In this document: piece after piece, positions 21,676 to 30,541 of the stretch
Layout: every line of letters starts with the position of its first letter
Position numbering within the stretch: position 1 is the first letter of the stretch
Assembly (NCBI GenBank): GCA_037178675.1
Contig: JAYMGJ010000225.1
Span: 1 to 30,541 of the forward strand
Source: Scleroderma bovista
Taxonomy: Eukaryota; Basidiomycota; Agaricomycetes; Boletales; Sclerodermataceae
Direction: 5' to 3'
Length of the DNA stretch: 30,541 nucleotides
The notes under the pieces: generated by a model
What the model saw: only the letters and a program-made list of their open reading frames with translations
Told to the model about the DNA's origin: nothing
The model's database searches: none
Program-made: the position numbers and the translations under genes

Positions 21676-22526
21676 ATGTCATCCCCCACTGTGTCCCTCC
21701 TCTTGGCCAATACTCAGTGGGCTGAAAACACCCATCCAGACTTATTCGAACGGTGCGCGCAGGGGCAATCACCCAAGGTCGTGCTATCAATCCGCCACCC
21801 TGCTTTTGATAACCATTGTCTAGGTGCTCTGGATCGGCTGCTCAGACTCGCGGGTCCCAGAAACTGTTGTGACCGGTGCCAATCCAGGCGACATATTTGT
21901 TCACCGGAACATTGCAAAGTGTGTTTCCTTTTCGTTTCTTGTCCTGCCCGGGGTGCCTTGTCACTCACTCATGCTGATATCCTTTTCTTTTCTCTGCTGT
22001 GCAGCCAGTTTCATCCCAAAGATGATAGCGCACTTTCAGTTCTCACGTATGCAATCAATGTTGTAGGGGTCGAGCATGGTAAGTGACCGTCTTATGCCCA
22101 ATATCCATGCATGTTCCCTTTTACTCTCGTGCGCTCACCGCCATACCAGTTGTCGTTGCAGGACACACTCAATGCGGCGGTGCACTCGCGTGTCTCCAAG
22201 CCGCTCAATCTACCTCCACACAACCCATAGCCACAGACTCGCCCCTTGGCCGCTGGCTCGCTCCCCTCACTAAACTCGTCACGACGCTCGACCTTGCATC
22301 TACACCTGCCGCTACCCATCTGGACACCGTCGTCGAGGAAAATGTCAAGCTTCAGGTCCAGAATGTGTGCGAGTCGGAAGTGATCAAGGCCTCTTGGGCC
22401 GCCTACGTTGCTTCGGTGGATAGCGAGAGTGTCCCGAAGAAGCAGGTGTGGGTGCACGGATGGGTATACGATGTTGCGAGTGGGCGGATCAAGGATTTAG
22501 AGATATGCCGAGGACCGTCCTCTTGA
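21676..22526 (+). CDS. Beta-class carbonic anhydrase
   Basis: Exons 21676-21777, 21824-21918, 22005-22078 and 22150-22526 join in phase across GT-AG introns of 46, 86 and 71 bp to give 215 aa, the normal length for a fungal beta-carbonic anhydrase. The enzyme interconverts CO2 and bicarbonate using zinc. Zinc ligands are visible as C40 (in GCSDSR), H96 and C99 (in GHTQCGG), with the D42-R44 dyad of the active site. [27 protein letters not shown] and the C-terminal [18 protein letters not shown] strand are also typical. I see no mitochondrial targeting sequence, so a cytosolic location is likely. The start has a good CCACC-ATG context and a TATA box upstream. It lies between the two pseudokinase genes and on their strand, with no evident functional tie. 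Confidence 0.95.
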
Positions 22527-23808
22527 GTCAATGATGTGTAACACTGAGGAAATTTTCTAATAGATGAAGAAGAGCGTTGAAATAAGGAATAGAATATGGA
22601 TACGGAGCTGCGGGGACATGTACGAATCGCAACACTGACGAGATAGAGTCACCCATTTCAAGGAAACACGTTGAATTGTGAGGATTTAGGGACTACAGGT
22701 GCGTCGTGATGTCGCATATCGGGTGGTCGCAGGTTCTGGATGTCGACCTGGTGCTCGATCCTAGATACAGTACCCTCACCCAAGCACCATGTCCAAAGCA
22801 ATCAATATGGCTGACTCGTTTCACTTGGGTGGCTGGTATCTTCCCGGACTGCGGAATCATTCCTTTGGTATTGGCATCACACCTTCAAGGAAGCCGTTCA
22901 CCTCGACTGACAAAGGTTCGGCGTCTAAAGTTGCCCGCAGGGCTTTGAATTCCATATCTCATCGCACCGTAGTGTCCCGTCACAGAGAGCACGCGCATTG
23001 TCGTGAGTGATAAGGTGATCGTTTGATTTTGTTTCATGCTGGTCCCTTTTTTACTTCTTTCACCCGAGCTCGCTACCGCCCACCCTCACCATGATCTGTT
23101 AGACACTATTGTAAATGCCGACTCTGTCATCCCGTGCCACTCAGAGTGGATTCAACATCCAAATGTGAGTAGAATAGGGTACGGAGATAACCAAGGGCCA
23201 TTTTGAGATAACAGAGCGCTGTATAGCTTCACGTCTGTGCCAAGCTAACCGTCGTCGTTCCTTCCATTGAAAAAATGTTTATCGCTTGGTTTCACATCAC
23301 ATCACATGATCCATCGTGCATACCGCCGTACCCTGTCTCTTTTTCCGTCGCCTTCCCAGCGGGCTGCTTGCAGTCAGGACCCGGCAGATTGTCGGCAGAA
23401 CCCTTGTTTGGTCAGAGTGGTCCTAAAAAGGTATGTGAAAGTCAGAGCCTCCTAGTATTAGAAACAAGGAAACCATTTGAAAGAGCAAGGAGTGGCATTC
23501 AATGAAGGAGGCCTTGTGGTAATAATGTCGGTTTTTAGTAAAGCGGCGCATCATATCTGCGGCTTTCATCCCGCCCTTACCTAGGAAAAGGCTGGCTCTA
23601 CAGGCCATCTTAGGTGGGTAGGCCACTAATCAAGTTACAGGCAGGCGATGACTTTCTGGTACTGGGCTTGTCTGTCCGTTAATCTGGGTGTAGGTCCGAG
23701 TCGACCAAGATTCTTAAACGGGTACTGCCGTTTAATTTGTTCGCCGACAGAGCTGATACTACTATATATTCCCCAATGAATAATCTGACATAGTGACTCC
23801 GACCTTCC
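22527..23808. other. Intergenic, possible gene relics
   Basis: Frames at 22789-23010 (GGWYLPGLRNHSFGIGI), about 23060-23170 (HPHHDLLDTIVNADSVIPC) and 23275-23505 (PPYPVSFSVAFPAGC) look slightly protein-like but do not join into one gene and match nothing I recognise. They may be pieces of a decayed gene. A TATATATT stretch at 23763 may serve kinase-like gene D. Confidence 0.35.
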
Positions 23809-24949
23809 ATGTTCCACGTTCAGTCCTATTTCGATGCTCTTGCCAGTCGTACAATTCCAATTTCTCTCGCACGGACTATTCGACATGTCCCACTTTTCAA
23901 TTGCCAGGTCAACCGTGACAATACTATTCCCCCAGTGGTAGAAGGGGAATTCGTTACACACCAAGGCATTGTTAGTCCCACAGGAAATATCATGGCGATA
24001 AAATGTCTCCGCCTTTTGTCCAGGCATCCCGAAGAAGGGGTGGGGGTAATGTTTTCTTTGGTTGCCACTGTACTTCTTGGGGCTCATGTGCACACAGCGT
24101 GTTCTCTGTGGGACCTTCATCTGGTCACTACTCGAGCATGATAACGTTCTCCCACTCTTGGGGGTTACGACATTCGACAATGGGCTGTCGACAGTGACGG
24201 AATTGATTATCAAGGGCAATGCACATAATTATGTGCAGGATCCCGAAGTCGAGCCTGGACCCCTTGTGAGGCAATGCATGGCCGGGGATATCGTTGACAC
24301 TAACCTGTTCTCAGCTTCTCGGTGTCGCACATGGGTTACGTTACTTGCATGCCCATCCAGCGGGGCCTATATACCACGGAGACGTGACAGGCGTAAGTGT
24401 TCTTGCTTTGGATTAGTGCATACTCTCACTGCAGACTAACCCATTTTGTAGTATAATGTACTCGTTGCTGACGACGGGCGTGCCTTGCTTTCCGGGTTTG
24501 AACACGCCTTCATCGATGATCCTTCGTTCGGTATAGCACCTGCGTCACCAGTCACCGGTTCCCTACGGTGGATGGCTCCAGAGGGCATCGATGGAGGTAG
24601 TAGGGCGACTGCAGAGAGAGACACATGGGCATTTGGCATGACAGCACTGGTATATTTCCCAAATCTTAGTATTTTTCATTTCATAACTGTTTTATAGGAA
24701 CTATTCACCGGAGAAATCCCTTTTTCGCATATTAGGTCTTCCAGACTCATTGTTCACATTTTAGCGGGGGGAAGACCAGAACGCTCCACTCAACTGACGG
24801 AAAAGTGGTGGGATCTCTGTACCTTGTGCTGGGACTCCGATCCAGCACTACGTCCTGACATGACGACTATTGTTTCGAAGATTGAAGAGGTGGGTGTATG
24901 ATTAACGTTTGAATGTATTGGTATTACTTAACAAGGGTTACAGATGTAA
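23809..24949 (+). CDS. Kinase-like protein D (predicted pseudokinase, GFE for DFG)
   Basis: Exons 23809-24045, 24098-24265, 24315-24392, 24452-24649, 24698-24889 and 24944-24949 join in phase (292 aa); introns are GT-AG, 48-59 bp. Exons 2 and 3 are the same length as in copy C (168 and 78 bp). The beta-3 lysine is kept (AIKC). The alpha-C glutamate is replaced (LCGTFIW) and the catalytic loop reads YHGDVTGYNVLV, losing the usual basic residue. DFG is GFE (LSGFEHA). LRWMAPEGI, WAFGMTALELFTGEIPF and the WWDLCTLCWDSDP signature remain. All reading frames are open, so it is probably expressed as a pseudokinase. Copies C and D share GFE, VTELMVRG/VTELIIKG and similar third introns, which suggests one duplication after the DFG aspartate was lost. 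The N-terminus is longer than in the other copies. Confidence 0.75.
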
Positions 24950-26056
24950 CGAAAACGGGCCCGTACCCCCTTAGACGCGTGAAGATCCACGAATCTTTCC
25001 GTGCGCTTGCAACTCTATTGACTCTTATCAAGATAATTTATGTTTGGTTATGCCTGTAATACAATCCATCAATCAAGTTGATATTGCAACTTATGCATTT
25101 CAGTTTCAGCTTCGTCAATATGTTTACAACGATATCATTTCTCGGTTCTTCGTGGATCTCTTCGAACTTTCAGCTCTATTGGCAATTCAAGTTGCGCGAT
25201 TTACCACTGCTGACATCCAGGCTGCGTTTATCATTTCTATAATGTTACAGTAGTCCTATCATTAGAAGCACGCTGTTTCCCCTTCCGACATAAATTCGGT
25301 ATCACGATGGAGGGATTTGTTGGACAACGACGGGGCGTGTGTACCGGCAGTCGATCACACCGAGAATGAATGGATAACTATGCTCAGTGTTGAAGACACT
25401 AGTCACGCACCAGCATTGTAATGTATGCAAATGGGTAGAATTGTCTTTCATCGACCGGAGACTGGGTAGTTTGGTGCTTCCGATATTGGTTAGGAGACTT
25501 CCGATCTACATAGTGAACTGTCCACACTGTCTTTGAGCGAGAAATTGCTTCATGGCCACGTTGCATCAAGTGACAAAAGGAAGAGGAGAAGGAGCTGGGT
25601 GCTTGCCGACAGGTCCCAGGCAGGAAGTTGGGCGTTCCCAGGGGCCGTCTTCCCGATTCCACGATCCGGATGAGGGAAGATGACAACAATTTTTCTGTGG
25701 AATGTGGACATCGATCTGCACGACAAGCTGACTGGATGAAAATTTCGGGACGGGGGAGAATGGGCGGAGGTGGATGTGAAGGGTAGTGAGACGGTCATGC
25801 ACGAAGGAGCGCCCACCTTCGAGCCATTACCAAATGCGAAGTACGCTTGTGCCTATCATAAGAAGACCTTGAACTCTATCATTTGTGGTCAAACCTACGG
25901 CAGGCCAGTCGGAGTGCGTTCTGTGCACCTTTGACACCTCGGAACTTCATCGCATCTGGCACTGGGTGCTATACGATACGGTCGAGGTAGTACGAGTGTC
26001 AGCCACTCACAGTTCAGTTCTAGATACGCAAATATTTCGCTGACGCCCTTGTAGCC
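24950..26056. other. Intergenic stretch before the HET gene
   Basis: No convincing gene is present. The frames at 25044-25253 (+) and 25399-25816 (-) are short and carry no domain that I recognise. Confidence 0.45.
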
Positions 26057-27934
26057 ATGCGCCTAATCAATGTGAAAACAGTGCTCCAGATAGAGAGTGG
26101 CAATATCGACCCCGAAGTTGATGTCCTGGTGGATTTCAATGGGGCCGAGCTGTCCAAAGCCAAATATGCCATTCTTTCACATTGCTGGGGTACGGTCAAA
26201 GAAGAAGTCCAGTTCAAAGAAATGTACAAACTTGCGAGAATGGAACAAGTTACGCGAGACCAAATCATGAAACGAAGTGGCTATCAAAAGATTCTGAAGA
26301 GCTGTCAACAGGCCAGTCGAGATGACCTTTGGTGGATGTGGGCCGATACGTGCTGTATCGACAAGCGCAGCAGCTCAGAGTTATCTGAAGCCATCAACTC
26401 AATGTACCGATGGTACGAGAACTCGGAACAGTGCTATGCATATCTGCATGATATTGACGAATCTTCGTTACCTACTAACCGTGACGATGACACCTTTGGC
26501 GAGTTTAATGGCTGGCCAAAGTGGTTTTCGCGCGGATGGACACTTCAGGAGCTCGTTGCACCTACTATTCTTCATTTTTTCAACCGGAAATGGGAGTGCA
26601 TTGGGGACAAAAGGAGTCTGGCGCCGACATTGACGAAGGTAACGCGGATTCCCGAGAGCGTTTTGGAAAAGGAATTGGCTTCGAGGCGTCTCAGTGTTGC
26701 CCGTATCATTTCATGGGCAGCCGACCGGACGACGACGCGGGAGGAGGATCGTGCATATTCATTGCTCGGGCTGCTTGGGGTACACATGCCGATGCTGTAT
26801 GGAGAAGGAAAGAACGCATTCCGCCGGTTACAGATCGAAATCATCCGCCAGTCGAACGACCAGAGCATCTTTGCCTGGAGCTACTCCAAGACAACCGGGT
26901 GTTCTGGCAGTTTTCTTGCAGACGATCCGAGCTACTTTCGCGATTGTTCAGACGTGGACAGGATGGAACGCGACGTATTCATTGAAGCTGTGCGGAAGTA
27001 TATTTCGAAAGATGGACTTGCTCAGGTCCCAGAGGAACGACTGCGTACGTTTTCTGTTACCAATGACGGCATTCAAATATGGTTACCCCTTAGACCCTGC
27101 CGCCGTTCTGCCTCGCTCTTCGAGGCGCAGCTGGCGTGCTGTCACTCTCGCGACTCCCTTCCAATGTCCATCGTCCTCGCACGGTTCCAATCCAGCTATT
27201 TTAGGTACTTCTGTGACTTCAAGGCTCCGGCCAATGCAGAGGCGTTGTTCCAGCAAGCCTTTCTTCCTTATCAGGACGAACGACGTCAGGGGGATTTCAC
27301 GTTCAATTTGGATCTGAGGGCCCTCTCTCAGGATGGATTTGTTCGGCGCTCTGTTTTCCCCGACGACGTGAAGTTCACGAACAACTCTGTCACCCTGTCG
27401 AGTACGAATGACTGTGTCATCATCATCTACGAGTGCTCCAAAGATAACACCATTTTTGCGCTCTCTCTCTGTTATAGCTTCGGTCAGCATTCTGTCCACG
27501 TCATCTGTTGCAGGTCTACGCAGAATGAAGATTTCGCTGCACATGTGTACCGGCGCACACGACAGGGGGACCTGGAACAAACCCACAGTTTAGCCGAATC
27601 ATGGCGATCTGGTACTTACCAGCTCCACTTTGGTGGGATGTGTTTGGTCAAACATGCCCATTTCCCTCAGTCCATTCAAGTTGTGAGGTTGGCCTATACA
27701 CGTCACACGCACCTGGAGAATCGTTGCGCACTTATGATCGATATCACTCAATGTACAGGTTGTTGTTCCTCCAACTGGGAGGAATTGGATGATGTTAGTG
27801 CATTCAGTATTTTCGGTGCAAGGACTGAATGTCCACCTAACAGCTCATTGCGGATCCCGGGATGCCCGGCCTCACAAGGAACGCCATTCCAGGGAGAAGC
27901 CCTGTGTATAATTTACTCGAGGATTCATCCATGA
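26057..27934 (+). CDS. HET-domain (heterokaryon incompatibility) protein
   Basis: This is a single open exon of 625 aa. The N-terminal HET domain (PF06985 type) is clear: AILSHCWG at residues 38-45, WADTCCID at 95-102, YAYLHDI at 128-133 and SRGWTLQELVAP at 158-169. The region that commonly follows HET in basidiomycete proteins is also present: RAYSLLGLLGVHMPMLYGEG at 232-251 and NDQSIFAWS. HET-domain proteins trigger cell death when genetically different hyphae fuse. The C-terminal 340 residues have no NACHT, WD40 or other repeat module that I can see, so this is a short-form HET protein whose partner would be separate. The start MRLINVKT fits the usual first residues of the family. The stop at 27934 overlaps the start region of the next gene. 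Confidence 0.92.
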   Translation: MRLINVKTVLQIESGNIDPEVDVLVDFNGAELSKAKYAILSHCWGTVKEEVQFKEMYKLARMEQVTRDQIMKRSGYQKILKSCQQASRDDLWWMWADTCCIDKRSSSELSEAINSMYRWYENSEQCYAYLHDIDESSLPTNRDDDTFGEFNGWPKWFSRGWTLQELVAPTILHFFNRKWECIGDKRSLAPTLTKVTRIPESVLEKELASRRLSVARIISWAADRTTTREEDRAYSLLGLLGVHMPMLYGEGKNAFRRLQIEIIRQSNDQSIFAWSYSKTTGCSGSFLADDPSYFRDCSDVDRMERDVFIEAVRKYISKDGLAQVPEERLRTFSVTNDGIQIWLPLRPCRRSASLFEAQLACCHSRDSLPMSIVLARFQSSYFRYFCDFKAPANAEALFQQAFLPYQDERRQGDFTFNLDLRALSQDGFVRRSVFPDDVKFTNNSVTLSSTNDCVIIIYECSKDNTIFALSLCYSFGQHSVHVICCRSTQNEDFAAHVYRRTRQGDLEQTHSLAESWRSGTYQLHFGGMCLVKHAHFPQSIQVVRLAYTRHTHLENRCALMIDITQCTGCCSSNWEELDDVSAFSIFGARTECPPNSSLRIPGCPASQGTPFQGEALCIIYSRIHP

Positions 27935-29196
27935 CACACTTTGTCCTTGCTGATGCATCCGAGCCAGAAATAAAAGTACGTTGAGTCGATTGTCTTGTCA
28001 TTGAAACTGACAGAAGCAGCTGGGCGACTATGGCCGATTCCGATGGGATGGGACCTTTGAACGCGAAGGCAACATATCCGATCTGGCAACCAAGCTTGGC
28101 ATAAAGAGGCCATTCGACCCAGACGAACACAAGCTTGTTCATGAAAACGATCCCGAATCGGCAAAGAACGTCGTCAAAGCCACCAGCCGCACCGAGACAT
28201 TGATTCTGCACGATGCTATAGTTATGTCGCTTCCGAACAATGACGACGTCTTCTCCTTGCTCAAGTCCCTATCGGTGCACCTCGTATACAGACATCTTGT
28301 ATCAAAGGTTATACGATGTTCTGAGTGCTTCTCCGTGCGAGGGCAGAAAAATATGGTTATGCTAACTTGGTCGCAGGTACTTCTGATGAGTCTGACCGGA
28401 TCCGGGAATCACTTTTGATGCTGTCCCATTCCCTGCAGGTACCGGACCTGCAGACAAAGCTGGACATCCCTTGTCCGTTGTATACAGTAACAACACCACT
28501 TGTTTGGCATCAAGAGGCAGTCGATGAGGATACGTGGACGTGGTTCCATGAAATCAGGTAAGCCCGTCGGGATGTTTGTTGGTTTGTATGCTGTACGGTT
28601 TAGTCACACTTCCCCGGAGCACAGGCACAACTTTTATATGTTATTGGGCACAGTATGGTATCTTATGTGTCTCTATGCTGGCAGTTCACCTGTTTCCACC
28701 AGGGTACTGATGGGAACAAGGAAACTGCCGTGAAGGTCATGACAGATGTTTTCGGCGGCCGGTTCTTGAGTGATTTCGTATGTGTACCCCTTTTCCGCGA
28801 AGTTTATCCCTATAGTTCACCCATTCTCTCCAGCTTGGTGACATTATGTTTTTCAGGGAGCTTGGCTCGTGGGTGGAAGATGGCTCAAATACCGCTCCTG
28901 ACAAGGAGACGGATAAAGGTGAGATATGTTCTACGGATTCAGATTCTCGCGTACTCCCAATGTCTCGTGTCGCGTCGCTTTGTATTGCAGATCGATTAAA
29001 ATTTTTGCAAGGTACCGAAGCGATGGAAGAATCACGTATCGAGACATTAGCGACGAAGTTGATCGAGCTCATCGATGTAGCTGATTATCCCACGCTCCTG
29101 TTTACTCACGAAACCAGAATGAGACACGGACTAGAAGAGCTTAGGTCAAAGAGCTTGGTCGTGGAGGCAAGCCCGCATGAACTTCGATTGATCTAG
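27862..29196 (+). CDS. Unrecognised multi-exon gene overlapping the HET gene end
   Basis: The first exons are 27862-27975 and 28020-28274 with a 44 bp GT-AG intron. The protein begins MPGLTRNAIPGRSPVYN and continues VLADASEPEIKLGDYGRFRWDGTF, LGIKRPFDPDEH, LVHENDPESA. Later coding pieces are about 28326-28555 (EKYGYANLVAG, RIRESLLMLSHSLQVPDLQ, VDEDTWTWFHEI), an exon up to about 28777 (GTDGNKETAVKVMTDVFGG) and the last from about 28836 (LGDIMFFRELGSW) to the stop at 29196. Exact splice sites after 28274 are not all resolved. I know of no function. The first exon lies in a different frame inside the last 73 bases of the HET gene. A shorter start at ATG 27931 overlaps the HET stop by an ATGA. Confidence 0.6.
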
Positions 29197-29433
29197 GACA
29201 TTCACCGTTTAAATAACAGGTCTGCCGCAAAATTGGTTTGGTTTACAACCAATCGTGTGCAATCTATAATCCGTGAGTAGATATTATCGACCAGTCATCA
29301 CATCTCAGTTCGGGCACCAGGTCCAGAAAGAGTATGATGGACTTGCAGAAATCAAAAGTCGACGATAGCCGGTCCGTCCCACTCAGTAACTAAGGAATCT
29401 AAGCAAAGGACTGAGGTCAGGCACAGGCGCACT

Positions 29434-30288
29434 GTGCAGTCGCTTATAAAGGAGTCATACCTGCTTCAAAAGACGCTTGATAGAGTGGAAGACGATGACG
29501 AACGGAGGACACTTGAGGAAGACATGACGGGAAAGGTACGGTGCGCGATACATGTTATTTCTCTGCTAGTTCACAATCTACATGATATAGATAGTACTGG
29601 CATGTTGGCTCGGTATCTGTTGCGAGATCGGGGAAGTCGTAACGAAGGTACATCACTATCAACGGTACCCTCCTTGCGCGTAATACATGGTACAGCTAAA
29701 CTTGACCAGGTTGTGGACCATATTGTCAATGACAAGGTGGTCAGTTCTTGGATGCTGTGGACCAGGGCAAGGGTGAGTGTCTTTGTATATATACATGAAC
29801 GGCAGTGGACGCACCCATTTGTGCTAGCGTGTGGAGGAATTCGGAAAGACTTTCTTGGATGCTATTGACGAACGACCCGATGATGGCCAGCATCCTTTGG
29901 AACGGTAGGTCTCGTGCATAGCAACCGGTGTGGATGCTGAACAGGGTTATATTCGATTTAGGGTGTTGGCCGATGCCAAGATGGGTGTTTCGAAGCACCA
30001 GATATTGCTTGCTGCTCGAGCTGCGCGGAATACAAGGCAAAGTGAGGAAGCTGTAGGATCAGGTGAGCATGGGAGTGAAGAGACAGATGAATCTGGCCTA
30101 TGAGAACACACTGGGGTCTAGTACATGACCAATTGTCACTATACTGTACTTTTGAATACTTAGGACGCACTCGATTGGACGGGGACGAGGTTTATGACAA
30201 ACTTAAGCTAAAGCAAATGGGGACTATATATGTATTTTGGTCGGCGTTTATAGCTAGCGAGTCTTTCAACAAGTTTGATCTCCCCTAG
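29434..30288 (+). CDS. Unrecognised helical protein gene (start unresolved)
   Basis: Coding pieces 29434-29772, 29828-29904, 29962-30062 and 30164-30288 join in phase through GT-AG introns of 55, 57 and 101 bp. If the last intron is retained the protein ends at 30103 instead. The first piece is open upstream to about 29340, but no methionine in frame is evident, so an earlier exon is missing from this model. The product is helical and charged (LLQKTLDRVEDDDERRTLEED, FLDAIDERPDDGQ, ILLAARAARNTRQSEEA). I see no known domain, signal peptide or membrane segment. Confidence 0.5.
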
Positions 30289-30391
30289 GATCTGGACAGA
30301 CAATCGTTCCCTAGTCGAACCGGACCTCGTTCACAACTTCTTCACCTGCAATGTACAGATATCTGTAACTGAGCTCATCCAACTTGGTACT

Positions 30392-30541
30392 ATGCAAAAC
30401 TCGCTTCACATCTCAACTTTTTCTGTCTACAACAGTTCCACCACACCATCCGAACTTCCGTGGAATACCTACAACTACTGCAACGCACCACATATCAATG
30501 CAGACCACTACTCACTACCAAATGAAAATGCTACGCTCGTA
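30392..30541 (+). CDS. Histidine acid phosphatase-like gene, start only (runs off the window)
   Basis: From ATG 30392 the frame is open to the window end (50 codons). The residues ELPWNTYNYCNAPHINADHY and the following NATLV resemble the start of the mature region of agaricomycete histidine acid phosphatase / phosphoglycerate-mutase-like secreted proteins, just before the RHxxRxP catalytic motif, which would lie outside the window. No signal peptide is seen after this methionine. The true start is therefore probably in an upstream exon, and the frame is open upstream to about 30290 (HNFFTCNVQISVTELIQLG). Confidence 0.5.
   Translation, partial: MQNSLHISTFSVYNSSTTPSELPWNTYNYCNAPHINADHYSLPNENATLV

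Noticed and set aside
23060..23505. Possible hydrolase gene (HPHHDLL segment)
   Set aside because: The segment is short, has no consistent exon chain and lacks the rest of any metallo-hydrolase signature. I left it as a possible relic only.
26521..27586. Frames of 150-207 codons on both strands within the HET gene
   Set aside because: Shadows of the long HET reading frame; no independent motif.
1..30541. CRISPR array, bacterial operon or prophage
   Set aside because: The splicing, gene families and transposons are fungal. The only regular repeat (9901-10216) has no spacers.

Overview
The window looks like nuclear DNA of an agaricomycete fungus (Basidiomycota). The evidence is dense 44-101 bp GT-AG introns, a Plavaka-type transposase, a PIF/Harbinger element, a HET-domain protein and a family of small TKL-like kinases with HGD-type catalytic loops. 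Ceratobasidiaceae (Rhizoctonia/Ceratobasidium) is my best guess, but it is an inference from gene style and was not measured. Layout, left to right: bases 1-1641 hold nothing I recognise. Bases 1642-6016 carry two kinase-like genes (A and B) on the + strand. Bases 6600-18980 are a transposable-element island. Bases 19789-24949 carry two more kinase-like genes (C and D) on the + strand, with a beta-carbonic anhydrase gene between them. Bases 26057-30541 carry a HET-domain gene, two unrecognised multi-exon genes and the start of a histidine acid phosphatase-like gene cut by the window edge. The TE island has several layers. A Plavaka-type transposase runs on the - strand from 11258 to 6600. It is split by a 1210 bp insertion flanked by a 5 bp direct repeat (6895-8114) and by a 485 bp minisatellite-bearing insertion (9732-10216). 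The transposase reading frame resumes correctly on the far side of both. Two divergently oriented + strand genes (11404-12669 and 12976-14327) may be cargo of the same element; the second has a frameshift at a run of ten C. To the right is a complete PIF/Harbinger transposon (15224-18868) with perfect 99 bp terminal inverted repeats and a TAA target duplication. It carries an uninterrupted transposase and a divergent Myb/SANT-like partner with one in-frame TGA. It sits inside a roughly 200 bp Copia-type LTR, which is followed by a TGGTATCAGAGC primer-binding site. The main biological story is the four kinase-like paralogs. They share exon architecture, including a third exon of exactly 78 bp in every copy, but differ in catalytic residues. 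B keeps K, E, HGD and DFG. A has DFS. C and D have lost both the alpha-C glutamate and the DFG aspartate while staying open through every splice junction. This looks like a local family moving from kinase to pseudokinase next to a HET incompatibility gene.
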